Source: Symbiodinium natans | Lineage: Eukaryota; Sar; Dinophyceae; Suessiales; Symbiodiniaceae | DNA: 33,500 nt | Direction of reading: 5' to 3' | Assembly (NCBI GenBank): GCA_905221605.1 | Contig: CAJNDS010000824.1 | Span: 639,001 to 672,500, forward strand | Shown here: positions 8,369 through 16,865 of the stretch, piece by piece | How the letters are laid out: the number at the start of each line of letters is the position of its first letter | Numbering within the stretch: the first letter of the stretch is position 1 | The notes under the pieces: model-generated | The model's database searches: none | What the model saw: the letters and a program-made list of their open reading frames with translations, nothing else | What the model was told of the DNA's origin: nothing | Translations under genes and position numbers: made by a program

Positions 8369-8462
8369 CCTAAGCCCCCTAATCGACGACACAAGGCCGA
8401 TGCAGATAAGCAGCGCCTCTGCGTGTGTCGTGACCCTCTGTCGGCAGCAGTCTCAGCAGATA
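8369..8462 (+). CDS. Putative exon, basic
   Basis: Follows CCTCAAAG after CCCTAAA units. Reads PKPPNRRHKADADKQRLCVC, then RDPLSAAVSADS. Protein-like, with a basic start. The donor is unclear. Family unknown. Confidence 0.45.
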
Positions 8463-8788
8463 GCACCCTACACCCTAAACCCCAAACTTTCAAGCAGAAC
8501 GTCACCGACACCTGAAACCTAGGCCTCTGAATCCTACACGTGGTTTTGCCTCACGTCCCGCAATTCACCCAGGCCTGCTTAGAACATGTTATGCAGATGT
8601 AAAAAACAAACCTGGGCTCTAACGCGTACTGGCCCGGCCCGTAAACCTGACAGTCCTCAACCATTCGACCACCCACCCCTAACCCGCTCCCCAAGCCCCC
8701 GAAACAGAACACATGGAGAAAATAAGTTGTTTCGCCGTGTGTTTGTCCTATCTTTCTCTGCCACCCACTTTGGTATGTGTGTACATGT

Positions 8789-8826
8789 GCATATATATAT
8801 ATATATATATGCATATATACATACAT
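8789..8826. repeat. AT microsatellite
   Basis: (AT)n with interspersed GCATATATAC units. Short frames on both strands across it are low-complexity artefacts. Confidence 0.9.
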
Positions 8827-8866
8827 GTTTAGAAAATATCTGTTTTTATATGTATTACATATACAG

Positions 8867-8985
8867 CTTGAATATGGAAGCTTCGAATCACGAGATGATC
8901 ACCGAGGTCGCCTCCCAGGAGCTGGTGGCCGTCGACGCTTTGCTGCCCAAGGCCGGCGAGGTCGGCTCCCGGGATGCGATCTTCG
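8867..8985 (+). CDS. Putative exon, acidic
   Basis: Follows TATACAG. After one phase base it reads LNMEASNHEMITEVASQELV, then AVDALLPKAGEVGSRDAIFG. Strongly protein-like and GC3-rich, next to AT-rich non-coding DNA. A donor CG/GTGTTTAG at 8986 leads straight into TTTAGGG/TTTGGGG repeats. Family not recognised. Confidence 0.6.
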
Positions 8986-8987
8986 GT

Positions 8988-9080
8988 GTTTAGGGCATAG
9001 GGTTTAGGGTCAGGGTTTGTTTGGGGTTTGGGGTTTTGGTCTTTGGGGTTTGGGGTTTGGGGTTTGGGGTTTGGGGTTTA
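8988..9080 (+). repeat. TTTAGGG/TTTGGGG array
   Basis: Starts at the exon end. Mostly the TTTGGGG variant, with about seven near-perfect copies. Confidence 0.92.
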
Positions 9081-9430
9081 GCAGTTTCTGGCCTTAGGGA
9101 CATACAAGTTTCCCATTTTTTGGTGCAAGAGAAACATATTTATAATGCATAGATGCATATACAAATACCTCGGCGTGTACATATACATACACGTGAACGC
9201 ATATACGTACACATCTAGAACATATGTGACATACATAAACATATATATATATATACAGACACATGTATATACATATGTGTGTTTAGATATCACCTCATGT
9301 CTTGCTCAGACATGCGGGAGGGTCGGCCAATGACCAGGGCATGTTTGCAAGCTGTTGGACTGAGGCTCCCTGGTAGGTGTGCGCTCATCCAGCACGCAGC
9401 AGCAACAAGACAAGTCCGCCAGGATTCCCT
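9081..9430. other. Intron-like unique DNA with AT/ATAC microsatellite
   Basis: Includes TATA-rich simple repeats (about 9160-9265). Small overlapping frames on both strands are not convincing. Confidence 0.5.
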
Positions 9431-9600
9431 GAACCCTAAACACCCGAACCCCCCCCCCCCCCCCCTAAACACCCTGAACACCCCCAAGCCCCCTAAGCCT
9501 CCTAAACCCCCGTAAACCCCCCAAACCCCCTAATCCCCCTAAACCCCCCAAACCCCCTAAACCCCCTAAGCCCCCTTGATCCACTAAACCCCTAAACCCT
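9431..9600 (-). repeat. Degenerate CCCTAAA/CCCCCTAAA array with poly-C
   Basis: C-rich units of variable length (7-9 bases) and a poly-C run at about 9450-9466. It ends just upstream of the acceptor ATCAG at 9607-9611. Confidence 0.88.
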
Positions 9601-9611
9601 AACTCTATCAG

Positions 9612-9670
9612 ACATGCAGGCAGTCACTGTGAAGCCCGCCGCCCTGGAGCGCGCCGACACTGGGCTCAGG
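9612..9670 (+). CDS. Putative short exon
   Basis: After CTATCAG and two phase bases it reads MQAVTVKPAALERADTGLR. The GC-rich coding-like block ends at CTCAG/GGTTAC. Short, but placed as expected directly after a C-rich array. Confidence 0.45.
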
Positions 9671-9689
9671 GTTACTTAACCTTGGCCTT

Positions 9690-9985
9690 CTCATTATGAT
9701 GATTGTACTATGGTCATGCCCTATTATAACTAGTATATCTAATATTACTAATGCAACTATTACCACCAGTATAACTACTATAACTAGTATAACCATTGTA
9801 ACTATTATGACTATTATAACTATTATAACTATTATAACTATTATAACTATTATAACTATTATAACTATTATAACTATTATAACTATTATAACTATTATCA
9901 CAATTATCACTATTATAACTATTAGATCTATTATAACTATTATAACTATTACAACTATTATCAAACTTATGACTATTATAACCAA
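9690..9985. repeat. Nonanucleotide satellite (ACTATTATA)n
   Basis: About 30 copies of a 9-base unit, nearly perfect at about 9812-9897 and degenerate at both ends. Because 9 is divisible by 3, it gives long artefactual frames of Ile/Thr or Ile/Val on the two strands. Confidence 0.95.
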
Positions 9986-10112
9986 GGCAACCAAGGGTAA
10001 GTTCATGGTTCGGAGTCTTTGTCTGGGGAGTTGGGGAATGGTTTGCAGGGCTAAGGGCTCTGCAGCTTTAGTGCTTCATGGGTGTTAGGATGTTAGGGCT
10101 TAGGGCTCCAGG

Positions 10113-10217
10113 GTTGGGGTGTGCCCCCCTTCGGCTAACAGCCCTTAATGGGGGATTACAGCACCCCCTAGTAGAATCCCTGTTCAGGACTGCTAGTAAT
10201 AAGGGGGAAGATCCCAA
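10113..10217. mobile_element. Hairpin MITE-like element, copy 2
   Basis: Diverged relative of the element at 2678-2777. It shares CAGYCCTTAAT on the left arm, the ACCCCC centre and AGGACTGCTAGTA plus AAGGGGGAA on the right arm. The arms are less perfectly inverted than in copy 1. Confidence 0.6.
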
Positions 10218-10246
10218 CTATAGGGTTTAATTATGGCTTGTGGAAT

Positions 10247-10441
10247 TTAGGCTCTTCGCCTTGGCTTCGGGGGGTTTTTGGGTCTTTGGCAGCGTTTCGC
10301 TTTCTTGGCATCTAGAGTCTCCAGCAGCCTTATGGACGTGGATCGCTCTCCGATGCTTTTCGGTTTCGGACTTTGTTTAACAAAGTCGCAGGTGGAGTCC
10401 ATGGCTTCGTGGGCTTTTGCTGAAGATCCTGGAGTTTCCAT
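10247..10441 (-). other. Uncertain ORF, either strand
   Basis: The - frame (64 codons from an ATG) starts METPGSSAKAHEAMDSTCDF and ends in a basic Lys/Pro/Arg-rich tail. The + frame of the same DNA is also open. Nothing decides between them. The Lys/Pro-rich - frame could be a genuine small gene or exon, but all other genes here are +. Confidence 0.2.
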
Positions 10442-10511
10442 GCCATGCAGGGCTGTCCCTTAGCTGGGTTCCCAACTTCATGAGGGCTGCTTTTTTTTTC
10501 CTGCCTTCACC

Positions 10512-10552
10512 CGAAACCCTAAACCCTAAACCCTAAATCCTAAACCCTAACC
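10512..10552 (-). repeat. CCCTAAA array
   Basis: Five to six CCCTAAA-type units, about 50 bases upstream of the next exon candidate. Confidence 0.92.
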
Positions 10553-10599
10553 CCGTTGAGCCAACGGATATATGCCGATTGTGACAGCGGAATCCTCAG

Positions 10600-10640
10600 A
10601 GTGCTTTCGCCCTCAGGAAGCAACTGCTGAGGCCTGGCAG
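10600..10640 (+). CDS. Putative very short exon
   Basis: After AATCCTCAG the frame reads SAFALRKQLLRPG and ends GGCAG/GGGGGG. Short, low certainty. Confidence 0.25.
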
Positions 10641-10679
10641 GGGGGGCAGGGGGTGGGAAGGGCGAAGCGACATTATTTA

Positions 10680-10945
10680 AGGGTTTTGGGTTAAAGTTTA
10701 GGGGTTTAGGGTTTAGGGTTTTGGCTTAAAGTTTAGGGGTTTAGGGTTTAGGGTTTAGGGCTTAAAGGTTAGGGGTTTAGGGTTTAGAGGTTCGGGTTTA
10801 GGGTGAAGGGTACAGAGTTATGTTGGTGTCCACGGCCTATGGCTGCTATCGGATGCTATCGGTGTCCAGACTCAGAGATACAACTGTTTAGGGTTTAGGG
10901 TTTTGGGTTTTGGGTTTTGGGTTTAGGGTTTAGGGTTTAGGAATC
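10680..10945 (+). repeat. Degenerate TTTAGGG arrays
   Basis: Two G-rich blocks (about 10680-10810 and 10885-10942) with variants GGGTTTTGGG and TTTAGGGG. Between them lies about 75 bases of unique DNA. Confidence 0.9.
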
Positions 10946-11225
10946 TCTGCAACCCTTCACCCTACAAGCCGCAAGACCCTAAAGCCCTAAGTAAATAACA
11001 GCCCACAGCCCCAAGCCCTGAAACCCCGTAACCCCGAAAACCTATAACCCTTGCAACCTCTACAGCCCAGCGCCTGAAAGCATCCAAGCCCCAAACCCTG
11101 CAATCGTACAACCCACTAAAGCCCCCCCCCCCCCCCCACCCTGCGAAGATCGATCTTCGGGAACTCCCCAATTAATCCCGAAGCCCTAAACCTACACCCC
11201 AAACCCTAAACCCCTAAACCCTTGT
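10946..11225 (-). repeat. Degenerate C-rich repeat DNA
   Basis: CCCTAAA/ACCCCGTAACC-like units with a poly-C run at about 11122-11138 and better CCCTAAA units at 11183-11222. With the preceding G-rich blocks it forms an inverted pair within one putative intron. Confidence 0.8.
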
Positions 11226-11227
11226 AG

Positions 11228-11278
11228 GCTGCTGGGTGGCGGCCTGGTCTCCGCAAAGAGGCCCATCTTCTTATGGGG
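11228..11278 (+). CDS. Putative short exon, Gly-rich
   Basis: Lies between CTTGTAG and G/GGTTTCGGG. After one phase base it reads LLGGGLVSAKRPIFLW. Protein-like and flanked exactly by a C array upstream and a G array downstream. Family unknown. Confidence 0.5.
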
Positions 11279-11280
11279 GT

Positions 11281-11345
11281 TTCGGGTTTAGGGTTTTTAG
11301 GGTTACAGGGTTCAGGGTTTGGGGTTTTAGGGTTTAGGGTTTAAA
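11281..11345 (+). repeat. TTTAGGG-type array
   Basis: Degenerate G-rich units starting at the end of the preceding exon. Confidence 0.88.
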
Positions 11346-11572
11346 GCAAGTTGCTTTCACTAGGGTTTGTAGGATTGATGAGGCTTATCGACTTTTTTGG
11401 AGCTCCCAGCGCTTTTAGGGTGCCTATGGCTGATAGAGTTATACCCGGGCCATTGTATTTAGGGTACCCAGAAACATAATTTTGATCAATCTGCGCGTGG
11501 ATCGTGAAACCCTAAACCTACCAGGGCATTCGGGCTTGTTCTAGCTCTTGGTTGAGGGATCCTTTACCACCC

Positions 11573-11615
11573 GTTTAGGGTTTAGGGTTTAGGGTTTAGG
11601 GTTTAGGGTTTAGGG
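11573..11615 (+). repeat. TTTAGGG array
   Basis: Six near-perfect units. Confidence 0.95.
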
Positions 11616-11679
11616 TTGGGACTACACGAGCGTGACTTCCCTTCACGAAAAGACCCAAACAACACCTAGCTAAGCCTTC

Positions 11680-11795
11680 CTACATGGGTTGGTCTCCGTG
11701 ATGGCCGCGTTTGGCGTCAAAACCTTTGGGGGAGGATTTGGGGTTTCGGGTTGAACCGCAGAGACCTGGAACCGGTGTTCAGGAATAGGTAAACT
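11680..11795 (+). CDS. Putative exon, frame ambiguous
   Basis: Two overlapping + frames are open. One reads LSLPTWVGLRDGRVWRQNLW, then GLNRRDLEPVFRNR. The other contains LVSVMAAFGVKTFGGGFG. The first is longer and more protein-like. Borders not resolved. Confidence 0.3.
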
Positions 11796-11872
11796 GATTT
11801 CCCGATTGCTGACCTGGTTTAGGGTCTAGGGTTTAGGGCTAACCTGGACCTTGTTTTGGTGATGGTTGGCAG

Positions 11873-11967
11873 GGTTGCTGCAGTGAAAGACGCTGCCCAA
11901 CTTTTTTCGCGAGCGGGGGAGGGGCTTGAGTGGTCAAGGCTTCATGAGGGCTTCGCGAATCCAACCA
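11873..11967 (+). CDS. Putative exon, unknown protein
   Basis: Follows GATGGTTGGCAG. After one phase base it reads VAAVKDAAQLFSRAGEGLEW, then SRLHEGFANPTNS. Clearly protein-like with helix-type composition. The donor is not obvious, and C-rich repeats follow. Confidence 0.5.
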
Positions 11968-11969
11968 AC

Positions 11970-12162
11970 TCCTAAACCCGACATCCGCACTCAATCTCTG
12001 AACCCCAAACCCAAAGCATTGTCAATCAGGCCCTAAGCCCTAGAATGCCCTAGAACCCAGCAGGCCTGAACGCGTAACAAGAAACCCTGAACCCTGAACC
12101 CTGAACCCTAAACCCTAAACCTTAAACCCTAAACCCTAAAACCCTAAAACCCTAAACCCTCA
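11970..12162 (-). repeat. Degenerate to clean CCCTAAA array
   Basis: Becomes cleaner toward the 3' end (12075-12160), which lies just upstream of the acceptor TTTCAAAG at 12176-12183. Confidence 0.88.
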
Positions 12163-12183
12163 CTCTGGGCCCCTCTTTCAAAG

Positions 12184-12246
12184 GCGATGCACGCGCAGGG
12201 GCTCAGGGCCTTCGGCGTCCTCAGCGCGGGGACGCAGGCACGGAGT
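12184..12246 (+). CDS. Putative short exon
   Basis: Bordered by CCCTCTTTCAAAG and GAGT/GTTTTAGGG. Reads AMHAQGLRAFGVLSAGTQAR. GC-rich, with a C array upstream and G repeats downstream. Confidence 0.5.
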
Positions 12247-12439
12247 GTTTTAGGGTTTTAGGGTTTGGGGTTTGATTTCGCTTGTTGTGTGTGTCAGGTT
12301 TCTGTTGCGGTTTTGGCAGCTTTTCAATAAATCCTGGGGGCTTGTTTTTTTTTAACCCCCCGTTGTTTTTTCTTGTTCAAAGGGTTGTTTTTGGCATTGT
12401 TGGTCCCTTTAGGTTTTTTTTTGGGTTCCGGGTTCGTCC

Positions 12440-12582
12440 CAGGCCCCCGAACCTACAACCCGAAAACCCCACACCCTGAAGCCGCGAACCCTCAATAAAC
12501 CCTACAGCCCCGGGACCCTAAACCCTGCAACCTTACCCTAAACCCTAAACCCTAAACCCCAAACCCTAAACCCTAAACCCTT
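12440..12582 (-). repeat. CCCTAAA array, degenerate then clean
   Basis: C-rich units with clean CCCTAAA at 12535-12582, ahead of the acceptor GTGCAG at 12592-12597. Confidence 0.88.
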
Positions 12583-12597
12583 CATAATCGAGTGCAG

Positions 12598-12720
12598 GGT
12601 TCTGGGCACGGTGTCTACTAGAGCCTTGGGCTGCTGCTTGTTTTTGGGGGGAGGAGGACGAGTCCGGAGTTCCACCCGATCCATGGCGGCCCCTTTTTGC
12701 CCCAAATCATTCATGCGGGC
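12598..12720 (+). CDS. Putative exon, unknown protein
   Basis: After CGAGTGCAG and one phase base it reads VLGTVSTRALGCCLFLGGGG, then RVRSSTRSMAAPFCPKSFMR, with a stop at 12724. C array upstream and a six-unit TTTAGGG array (12732-12775) just downstream. Part of the Gly run may be non-coding. Confidence 0.4.
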
Positions 12721-12731
12721 ACTTTGATCCA

Positions 12732-12776
12732 GGGTTTAGGGTTTAGGGTTTAGGGTTTAGGGTTTAGGGTTTAGGG
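12732..12776 (+). repeat. TTTAGGG array
   Basis: Six near-perfect units right after the preceding exon candidate. Confidence 0.96.
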
Positions 12777-12815
12777 TCTGTAGTGTCTGCGAGTTGTATT
12801 TCGTTCTTAAGGTAG

Positions 12816-12888
12816 CTCTGAACCCAGCGGCCTTTGAACGGGGGCTTGTCACAGAAGGTGGTCCTTGTGAACTGAGGGAGAGTAACCT
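12816..12888 (+). CDS. Putative exon
   Basis: After TTAAGGTAG the frame reads LNPAAFERGLVTEGGPCELR, then ES. The frame stays open into the following dispersed repeat, which is probably not coding. Confidence 0.4.
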
Positions 12889-12894
12889 CCATCC

Positions 12895-12995
12895 AGGACC
12901 CGGAGTCGGCCCTTATTCCCGTATTTTTTAGGGTTTAGGTTCCCTTGTGAGCCCCTGTAGGCCAAGAAAGGCACCCTTGTTATTCCTAGGTTTCT
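12895..12995. mobile_element. Dispersed repeat family B, copy 1
   Basis: Contains the shared core GGACCCGGAGT.GGCCC, then TTTAGGTTCCCTTGTG, AGCCCCT and AAGGCACCCTT, and ends near CCTAGG. Related copies lie near 19981, 22798, 24748 and 26697. Confidence 0.6.
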
Positions 12996-13160
12996 CTTGG
13001 GTTTCGTCCCAGAAGACCAGGATGAGGGTGTGGTGCTTGTGACTTTAAAAGGCTCACCACAAGACCCAGAAACAAGCGCGCAAGAACTAAGGGAAGCGCA
13101 TTGAAACTAATACCCTCGATCAGGCCCCCCTCGGGCACGTGCCCGTGCTTCTCTTGGCAG

Positions 13161-13215
13161 CTGGTGATTCGGCGGCGGCGCTGAACGCCACTGTCCGGAC
13201 TATGCGCGCAGCGAG
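13161..13215 (+). CDS. Putative 55-base exon
   Basis: Strong pyrimidine-rich acceptor GCTTCTCTTGGCAG and donor GCGAG/GTTGTG. After two phase bases it reads GDSAAALNATVRTMRAA. Helical composition; family unknown. Confidence 0.5.
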
Positions 13216-13454
13216 GTTGTGTCTTGGGGGCGGGGGGGATGTCAGGGCTCTATCCCGGGTGTACATTTACATTGCAGACAATTGGCTACGTCGCACAGGG
13301 GGCCGGCGTTGCGAAGTAATTAGTCGTGCCGGAAGCTACAATATCAGACAAGAATCATCATACCCTAGTCATATAAATGATAAAATGACAACAGATGAAG
13401 AATCTAATCGTACAAGAAGAATCATAGAATACCCATATTGCAACACACTGCCAG

Positions 13455-13538
13455 GGGGTTCGACCCGTCCTACCTTCAGATCTTCCTCGCATGCTGTGGC
13501 GCCGAGGCGAGCGGAACCCCTCGAACCACATGCTTTGG
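13455..13538 (+). CDS. Putative exon, Cys-containing
   Basis: Acceptor CACTGCCAG and a canonical donor TTTGG/GTAAGG at 13539. The best frame reads FDPSYLQIFLACCGAEASGT and PRTTCF. A second open frame exists but is less natural. Degenerate TTTAGGG repeats follow (13550-13620). Confidence 0.5.
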
Positions 13539-13801
13539 GTAAGGGTTGAGGATTTAGGGTTTAGGAATTAGGGTTTAGGATCTAGGGTTTAGGATCTAGG
13601 GTTTTAGGGGTTTAGGCTCAGGGGGGTCAGGGTTGAGGCTTTTAGGTTTTATCATGGTTGCTGCTAGGCCGTCTACAACTTCTCCTGTCATCTTTCTAGA
13701 TTGACAAGGTTTCCCCTAGACCCTAACCCCGCAATCCTTAACCCTTACACCCTTAACGCTATTCTAACCGCCAAACCCTACACCTACACCTCAGTACCCA
13801 G

Positions 13802-13846
13802 CTGACTGGACGCTGTTCTGGCACGAGCATGCAGTGAATTGTCAAG
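13802..13846 (+). CDS. Putative short exon, aromatic
   Basis: After CAGTACCCAG and two phase bases it reads DWTLFWHEHAVNCQ. GTGAAT at 13834 and GTTTAA at 13846 are both possible donors. Degenerate C-rich repeats (13715-13800) lie upstream. Confidence 0.45.
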
Positions 13847-13877
13847 TTTAAACCCGAGAGCCGCAAAATTCACGCAG

Positions 13878-14015
13878 CCCTAAAGCTAGCGTCCTCATGA
13901 TGGACCCCACAGATCATGGCCCTCATGACCCCTGTAGGGTTTTTCTGTCGACATCTGTTGCTTCTGGGTACCTGTCCCCTGTGCTCAGATTCAAATGCTT
14001 CCTGGATGTCGGAAT
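13878..14015 (+). CDS. Putative exon, unknown protein
   Basis: Follows TTCACGCAG. Open for about 48 codons: PKASVLMMDPTDHGPHDPCR, then VFLSTSVASGYLSPVLRFKC and FLDVGMT. Not repeat-derived and protein-like. Donor unresolved. Confidence 0.45.
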
Positions 14016-14070
14016 GACCTAGACTCTAGATCAAGAAATGAAAAGTTTCATGGGGGAGTAGTGGATGAAG

Positions 14071-14233
14071 ACGGCTGTGGTACGACAGTCAACACGGAAA
14101 GTATCCTGCTGCGATGGATGTTTCGAATTCAGTTGTAAACCTTGGATCCCTGGCAGTTAGATGCATGAGTCTCAGACACGATTCTGAAACTATCACGAGG
14201 ATCCGTGATTTTTGTGAAGATGCCTTAAGTCCC
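14071..14233 (+). CDS. Putative exon with in-frame continuation past a TGA
   Basis: After GTGGATGAAG the frame reads RLWYDSQHGKYPAAMDVSNS, then VVNLGSLAVRCMSLRHDSET and ITRIRDFCEDALSP, then TGA at 14234. The same frame continues open and protein-like to 14317 (PKTSQAFDYLLAAQPSS). The TGA may mark a hidden intron, a degraded gene or a sequence error. Family unknown. Confidence 0.5.
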
Positions 14234-14236
14234 TGA

Positions 14237-14317
14237 CCCCCTCATCCCCCCAAGACGTCACAAGCGTTTGACTACCTGCTCGCGGCTCAACCCAGCTCAA
14301 TGGTTATCGCCTGCCTT
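14237..14317 (+). CDS. Putative exon or continuation after TGA
   Basis: Same frame as the preceding exon: PPHPPKTSQAFDYLLAAQPS, then SMVIACL, with TAG at 14318. An alternative acceptor is CCAAG at 14253-14257. Confidence 0.35.
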
Positions 14318-14519
14318 TAGAAGTGTAGCAGTAATATCTTTCCCTTTCGGCGGGTTTGATTCTGGTTTATCGGGTGCAGGCCGTAGGTGGAACCTTTGAC
14401 AGTTTGTAGTGTTCTTTTACCAGGTCTACCGGATATGTTTAGGACTAGTCAAGCATCCTTTGTTTGGTTTAAGAAGCACAATTCTGGGAACATTTGAGTA
14501 TCTCTTGTTGGTGTTCAAG

Positions 14520-14618
14520 GGCCAACTTGCTTGAGGGCGTTCATCTATCCCCCGCCGATGATGGCTACGGGGCCTGCGCCATCGGTTAGAGGTTCGACTG
14601 AGGCACGGAAGGGAGCAG
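14520..14618 (+). CDS. Putative exon, Pro-containing
   Basis: Follows GGTGTTCAAG. Reads GPTCLRAFIYPPPMMATGPA, then PSVRGSTEARKGA. It ends GGGAGCAG/GGTTTAGGG, with the donor apparently formed by the first telomere-like unit. Confidence 0.5.
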
Positions 14619-14668
14619 GGTTTAGGGTTTATGGTTTAGGGTTTAGGGTTTAGGGTTTAGGGTTTAGG
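14619..14668 (+). repeat. TTTAGGG array
   Basis: Seven units, one with TTTATGG, starting at the exon end. Confidence 0.96.
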
Positions 14669-14836
14669 ACGACTGCCCATTTTAATAGTCTTATGATAAT
14701 ACAAACTTGTGCGCGATTACAATCATAGTATTGAATGGTGGCACTCGACTTACCTGCTGTTTGACTTTTTATTGCTGGGTCGGGGGAGCCAGCTACTAAA
14801 AGTTGAGGGTTGGGGGGGGCTACAGCAATACAGCAG

Positions 14837-14928
14837 GGTAGAGTCTTGGAGCAGTTGGCCATGCAGCTTCGCCTGTTCCAGCTCCTGATATATTACATCC
14901 CAGGTCCTTCAAGGATGCTGCGGGCACT
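14837..14928 (+). CDS. Putative exon, hydrophobic helix
   Basis: Acceptor AATACAGCAG, phase 0. Reads GRVLEQLAMQLRLFQLLIYY, then IPGPSRMLRAL. The central segment could be a membrane or amphipathic helix. CCCTAAA units (14931-14967) follow and lead to the next exon. Family unknown. Confidence 0.5.
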
Positions 14929-14930
14929 AA

Positions 14931-14968
14931 CCTAAACCCTAAACCCTAAACCCTAAACCCTAAACCCT
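14931..14968 (-). repeat. CCCTAAA array
   Basis: Five units upstream of the acceptor TGAAG at 14981-14985. Confidence 0.95.
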
Positions 14969-14985
14969 TTCTCCTAAACCTGAAG

Positions 14986-15088
14986 CCCCACGTCAAACTT
15001 GGTGGGTTTTGCTGGAGACTGTCTGCGAGACTGCGCTCTCCCTAGAGTAGCCCTTTACTTTAGAAAAAACGCACTGCCGGAGGATGCC
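14986..15088 (+). CDS. Putative exon, unknown protein
   Basis: The frame reads TSNLVGFAGDCLRDCALPRV, then ALYFRKNALPEDA, with a stop at 15089. Protein-like. A competing + frame (VKLGGFCWRLSARLRSP) is shorter. Confidence 0.45.
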
Positions 15089-15142
15089 TGATAGACCCAA
15101 GAACACATGAGTTAGACACCCTTGTTTCATGAGCTAAAGGCC

Positions 15143-15193
15143 TAACCCTAAACCCTAAACCCTAAACCCTAAACCCTAAACCCTAAACCCTAG
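15143..15193 (-). repeat. CCCTAAA array
   Basis: Seven near-perfect units, about 40 bases upstream of the exon candidate at 15237. Confidence 0.96.
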
Positions 15194-15236
15194 ACCGAAA
15201 ACTGTACCCAAAACTACCCGAACTCCTCGTGTTGAG

Positions 15237-15269
15237 GCGCTGCAGGCAGCGACCTCCCTCGCAGCCTTG
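15237..15269 (+). CDS. Putative short exon with canonical donor
   Basis: Ends CCTTG/GTAAGC. Reads ALQAATSLAAL. If not spliced there, the frame continues as a hydrophobic Ala/Leu-rich helix to about 15320, so a longer membrane-segment exon is an alternative. Confidence 0.35.
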
Positions 15270-15319
15270 GTAAGCGCGGCCCTGCTGGTGGCAGCATTGA
15301 GCCTTCCTGCTGCAAGCCT

Positions 15320-16459
15320 TAAACCCTAACCCTGAACCCTAGACCCTAGGCTCTAGACCCTAGACCCTGCCCTAATCCAAAAACCCTATTCCCTATTAAC
15401 CCTAACTCAAGGTAACTCTAACCTGTGGAATTTCAGGGTTTTCGGTGAAGCCAAACACGCTAAACCCTCATTGGATCCAGACCTTGTCGTGGCGATTTTT
15501 GTGTTTACGGTTCAGGTTTGCCGTTTAAGGAAATGCTCCTACATTGACTTGTGCCTAACAGGGGACCCTGATTTAGAACCCACGTGGCATCATATAGCTA
15601 CCAGCCCAAGAGGCCATACGGTCACTTCTTCATTACGTGATCCCTTTGTGTATCTTACATGACGTGTACTCTACGTATGAGGGTTATCAGACCTAGGAAT
15701 GTTTCGAATTTCGCGCCAAGTTGCAAACTCTAAACCCGTCCTTCGCCTTGAGGCAAGGTCTAACCAGGCTCTCTGCTGACGCTTGCTGTTCAGACTGCAA
15801 TGTAGTTCCTCTTAATGTGGGGGTTTACGAAAATATGGGACCCCCTAGCAATAAGGTGGCCCGCATGTCTGAAACCCCCCATGTAGTGTATCTTAACCAT
15901 AAACAACCAGACATCCTAAGCCATGAACGGAAGCAATGACGAGCAAACATCGTTAGGTTCATCCTCCTAGCTTGAGTCGTACCAAAGAAGTCCTCCTATG
16001 TCGGCGCTGTTTTATATATAAATCATAGGTCTGCGCATCATAAGGTCAACACTTTGTGTGTTGTTATACTGCCGCGTGTCCGTGCCGCAGAGGTTGGGAC
16101 GTGTGGAGCCAAGTGGTGACGAGCAAAGAGGCCACACTGGACATGACCAGTAGTGCCCGGATGAATACATTGTGTGCAAAGCCATGTACATGTATGGTTA
16201 TAAATCGTTGCGTTCGCGCATGTATGCATGCATGCACGTACAGTATGCATGTATGCAGGAGGCACTTAAGTGTTGTGCGCACGATTGTACGTAAAGATGC
16301 CGTTTTAACATTTAGGCATGGCATGTATGTGTAGAAAGCTGGGCCCACCGGTAGGGCTATAATTAGTGAAGATGGCGTACAAGATATCGTGCCCGTGAAA
16401 TACGAAGCTTAAGAATCCCCAAACCCAGACAGACCGAAGTCCCAAGCCCCAAAGCAGAC
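15320..16459. other. Transition from repeat DNA to unique DNA
   Basis: Degenerate CCCTAGA units run to about 15415; unique sequence follows. Open frames at 15471-15662 and 15721-15939 (63 and 72 codons from TTG) contain some natural-looking stretches but have no clear borders and are not called. A GCATG/TGCATGTA microsatellite lies near 16215-16260. Confidence 0.4.
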
Positions 16460-16648
16460 ATGGCTTCAAGCTCTACAGAACAAGGACCCTGCGGGGGCAG
16501 GTTGGTCCCAAAGGTTCGGGGCGCAGATGATATTTCACTAGATAGACGTACGACCAACGGCTTTCATTCATTGACCGGGCAAGTGCAGAGTGCGGCATTT
16601 GCGATCAGACGCAGCATCGTTGATCACAAAATCAGACCAAAAGCCTGA
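16460..16648 (+). CDS. Small hypothetical protein or upstream exon
   Basis: A 62-codon frame from ATG: MASSSTEQGPCGGRLVPKVR, then GADDISLDRRTTNGFHSL and a basic end. It has natural composition and no repeats. It lies about 220 bases upstream of the receptor-kinase-like gene and could be a separate small gene or a 5' exon of it; the frames do not join directly. Confidence 0.3.
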   Translation: MASSSTEQGPCGGRLVPKVRGADDISLDRRTTNGFHSLTGQVQSAAFAIRRSIVDHKIRPKA

Positions 16649-16865
16649 GTTTTTGGCCTGTGGACCTTACACTTGGAGGCCTACCTATAGATCGTGAATG
16701 CTAAGTCTTTGAGGTTAGAGTCCGATCCCCATGAAGGCTGAATGAACGGGTATTCGTTCAAGCTGGCAAAGCTTCTACGCTCACAGTTGCAGGCGCTGGC
16801 GCGAGTTTGGCTTTCAGCAGCTTTCGGGCTTCAAGGTAGTGCGAGTGTATAGTATACAGTTGCAA

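Noticed and set aside
9608-10088. Ile/Val- and Ile/Thr-rich proteins of about 130 residues on both strands
   Set aside because: They are translations of the ACTATTATA satellite, whose period is divisible by three.
15471-15939. Two frames of 63 and 72 codons as small genes
   Set aside because: No ATG start or splice-like borders, and mixed composition; left as unassigned.
16823-16835. Spliced-leader-like TTTCGGGCTTCAAG upstream of the fusion gene
   Set aside because: Only a loose match with an internal insertion.
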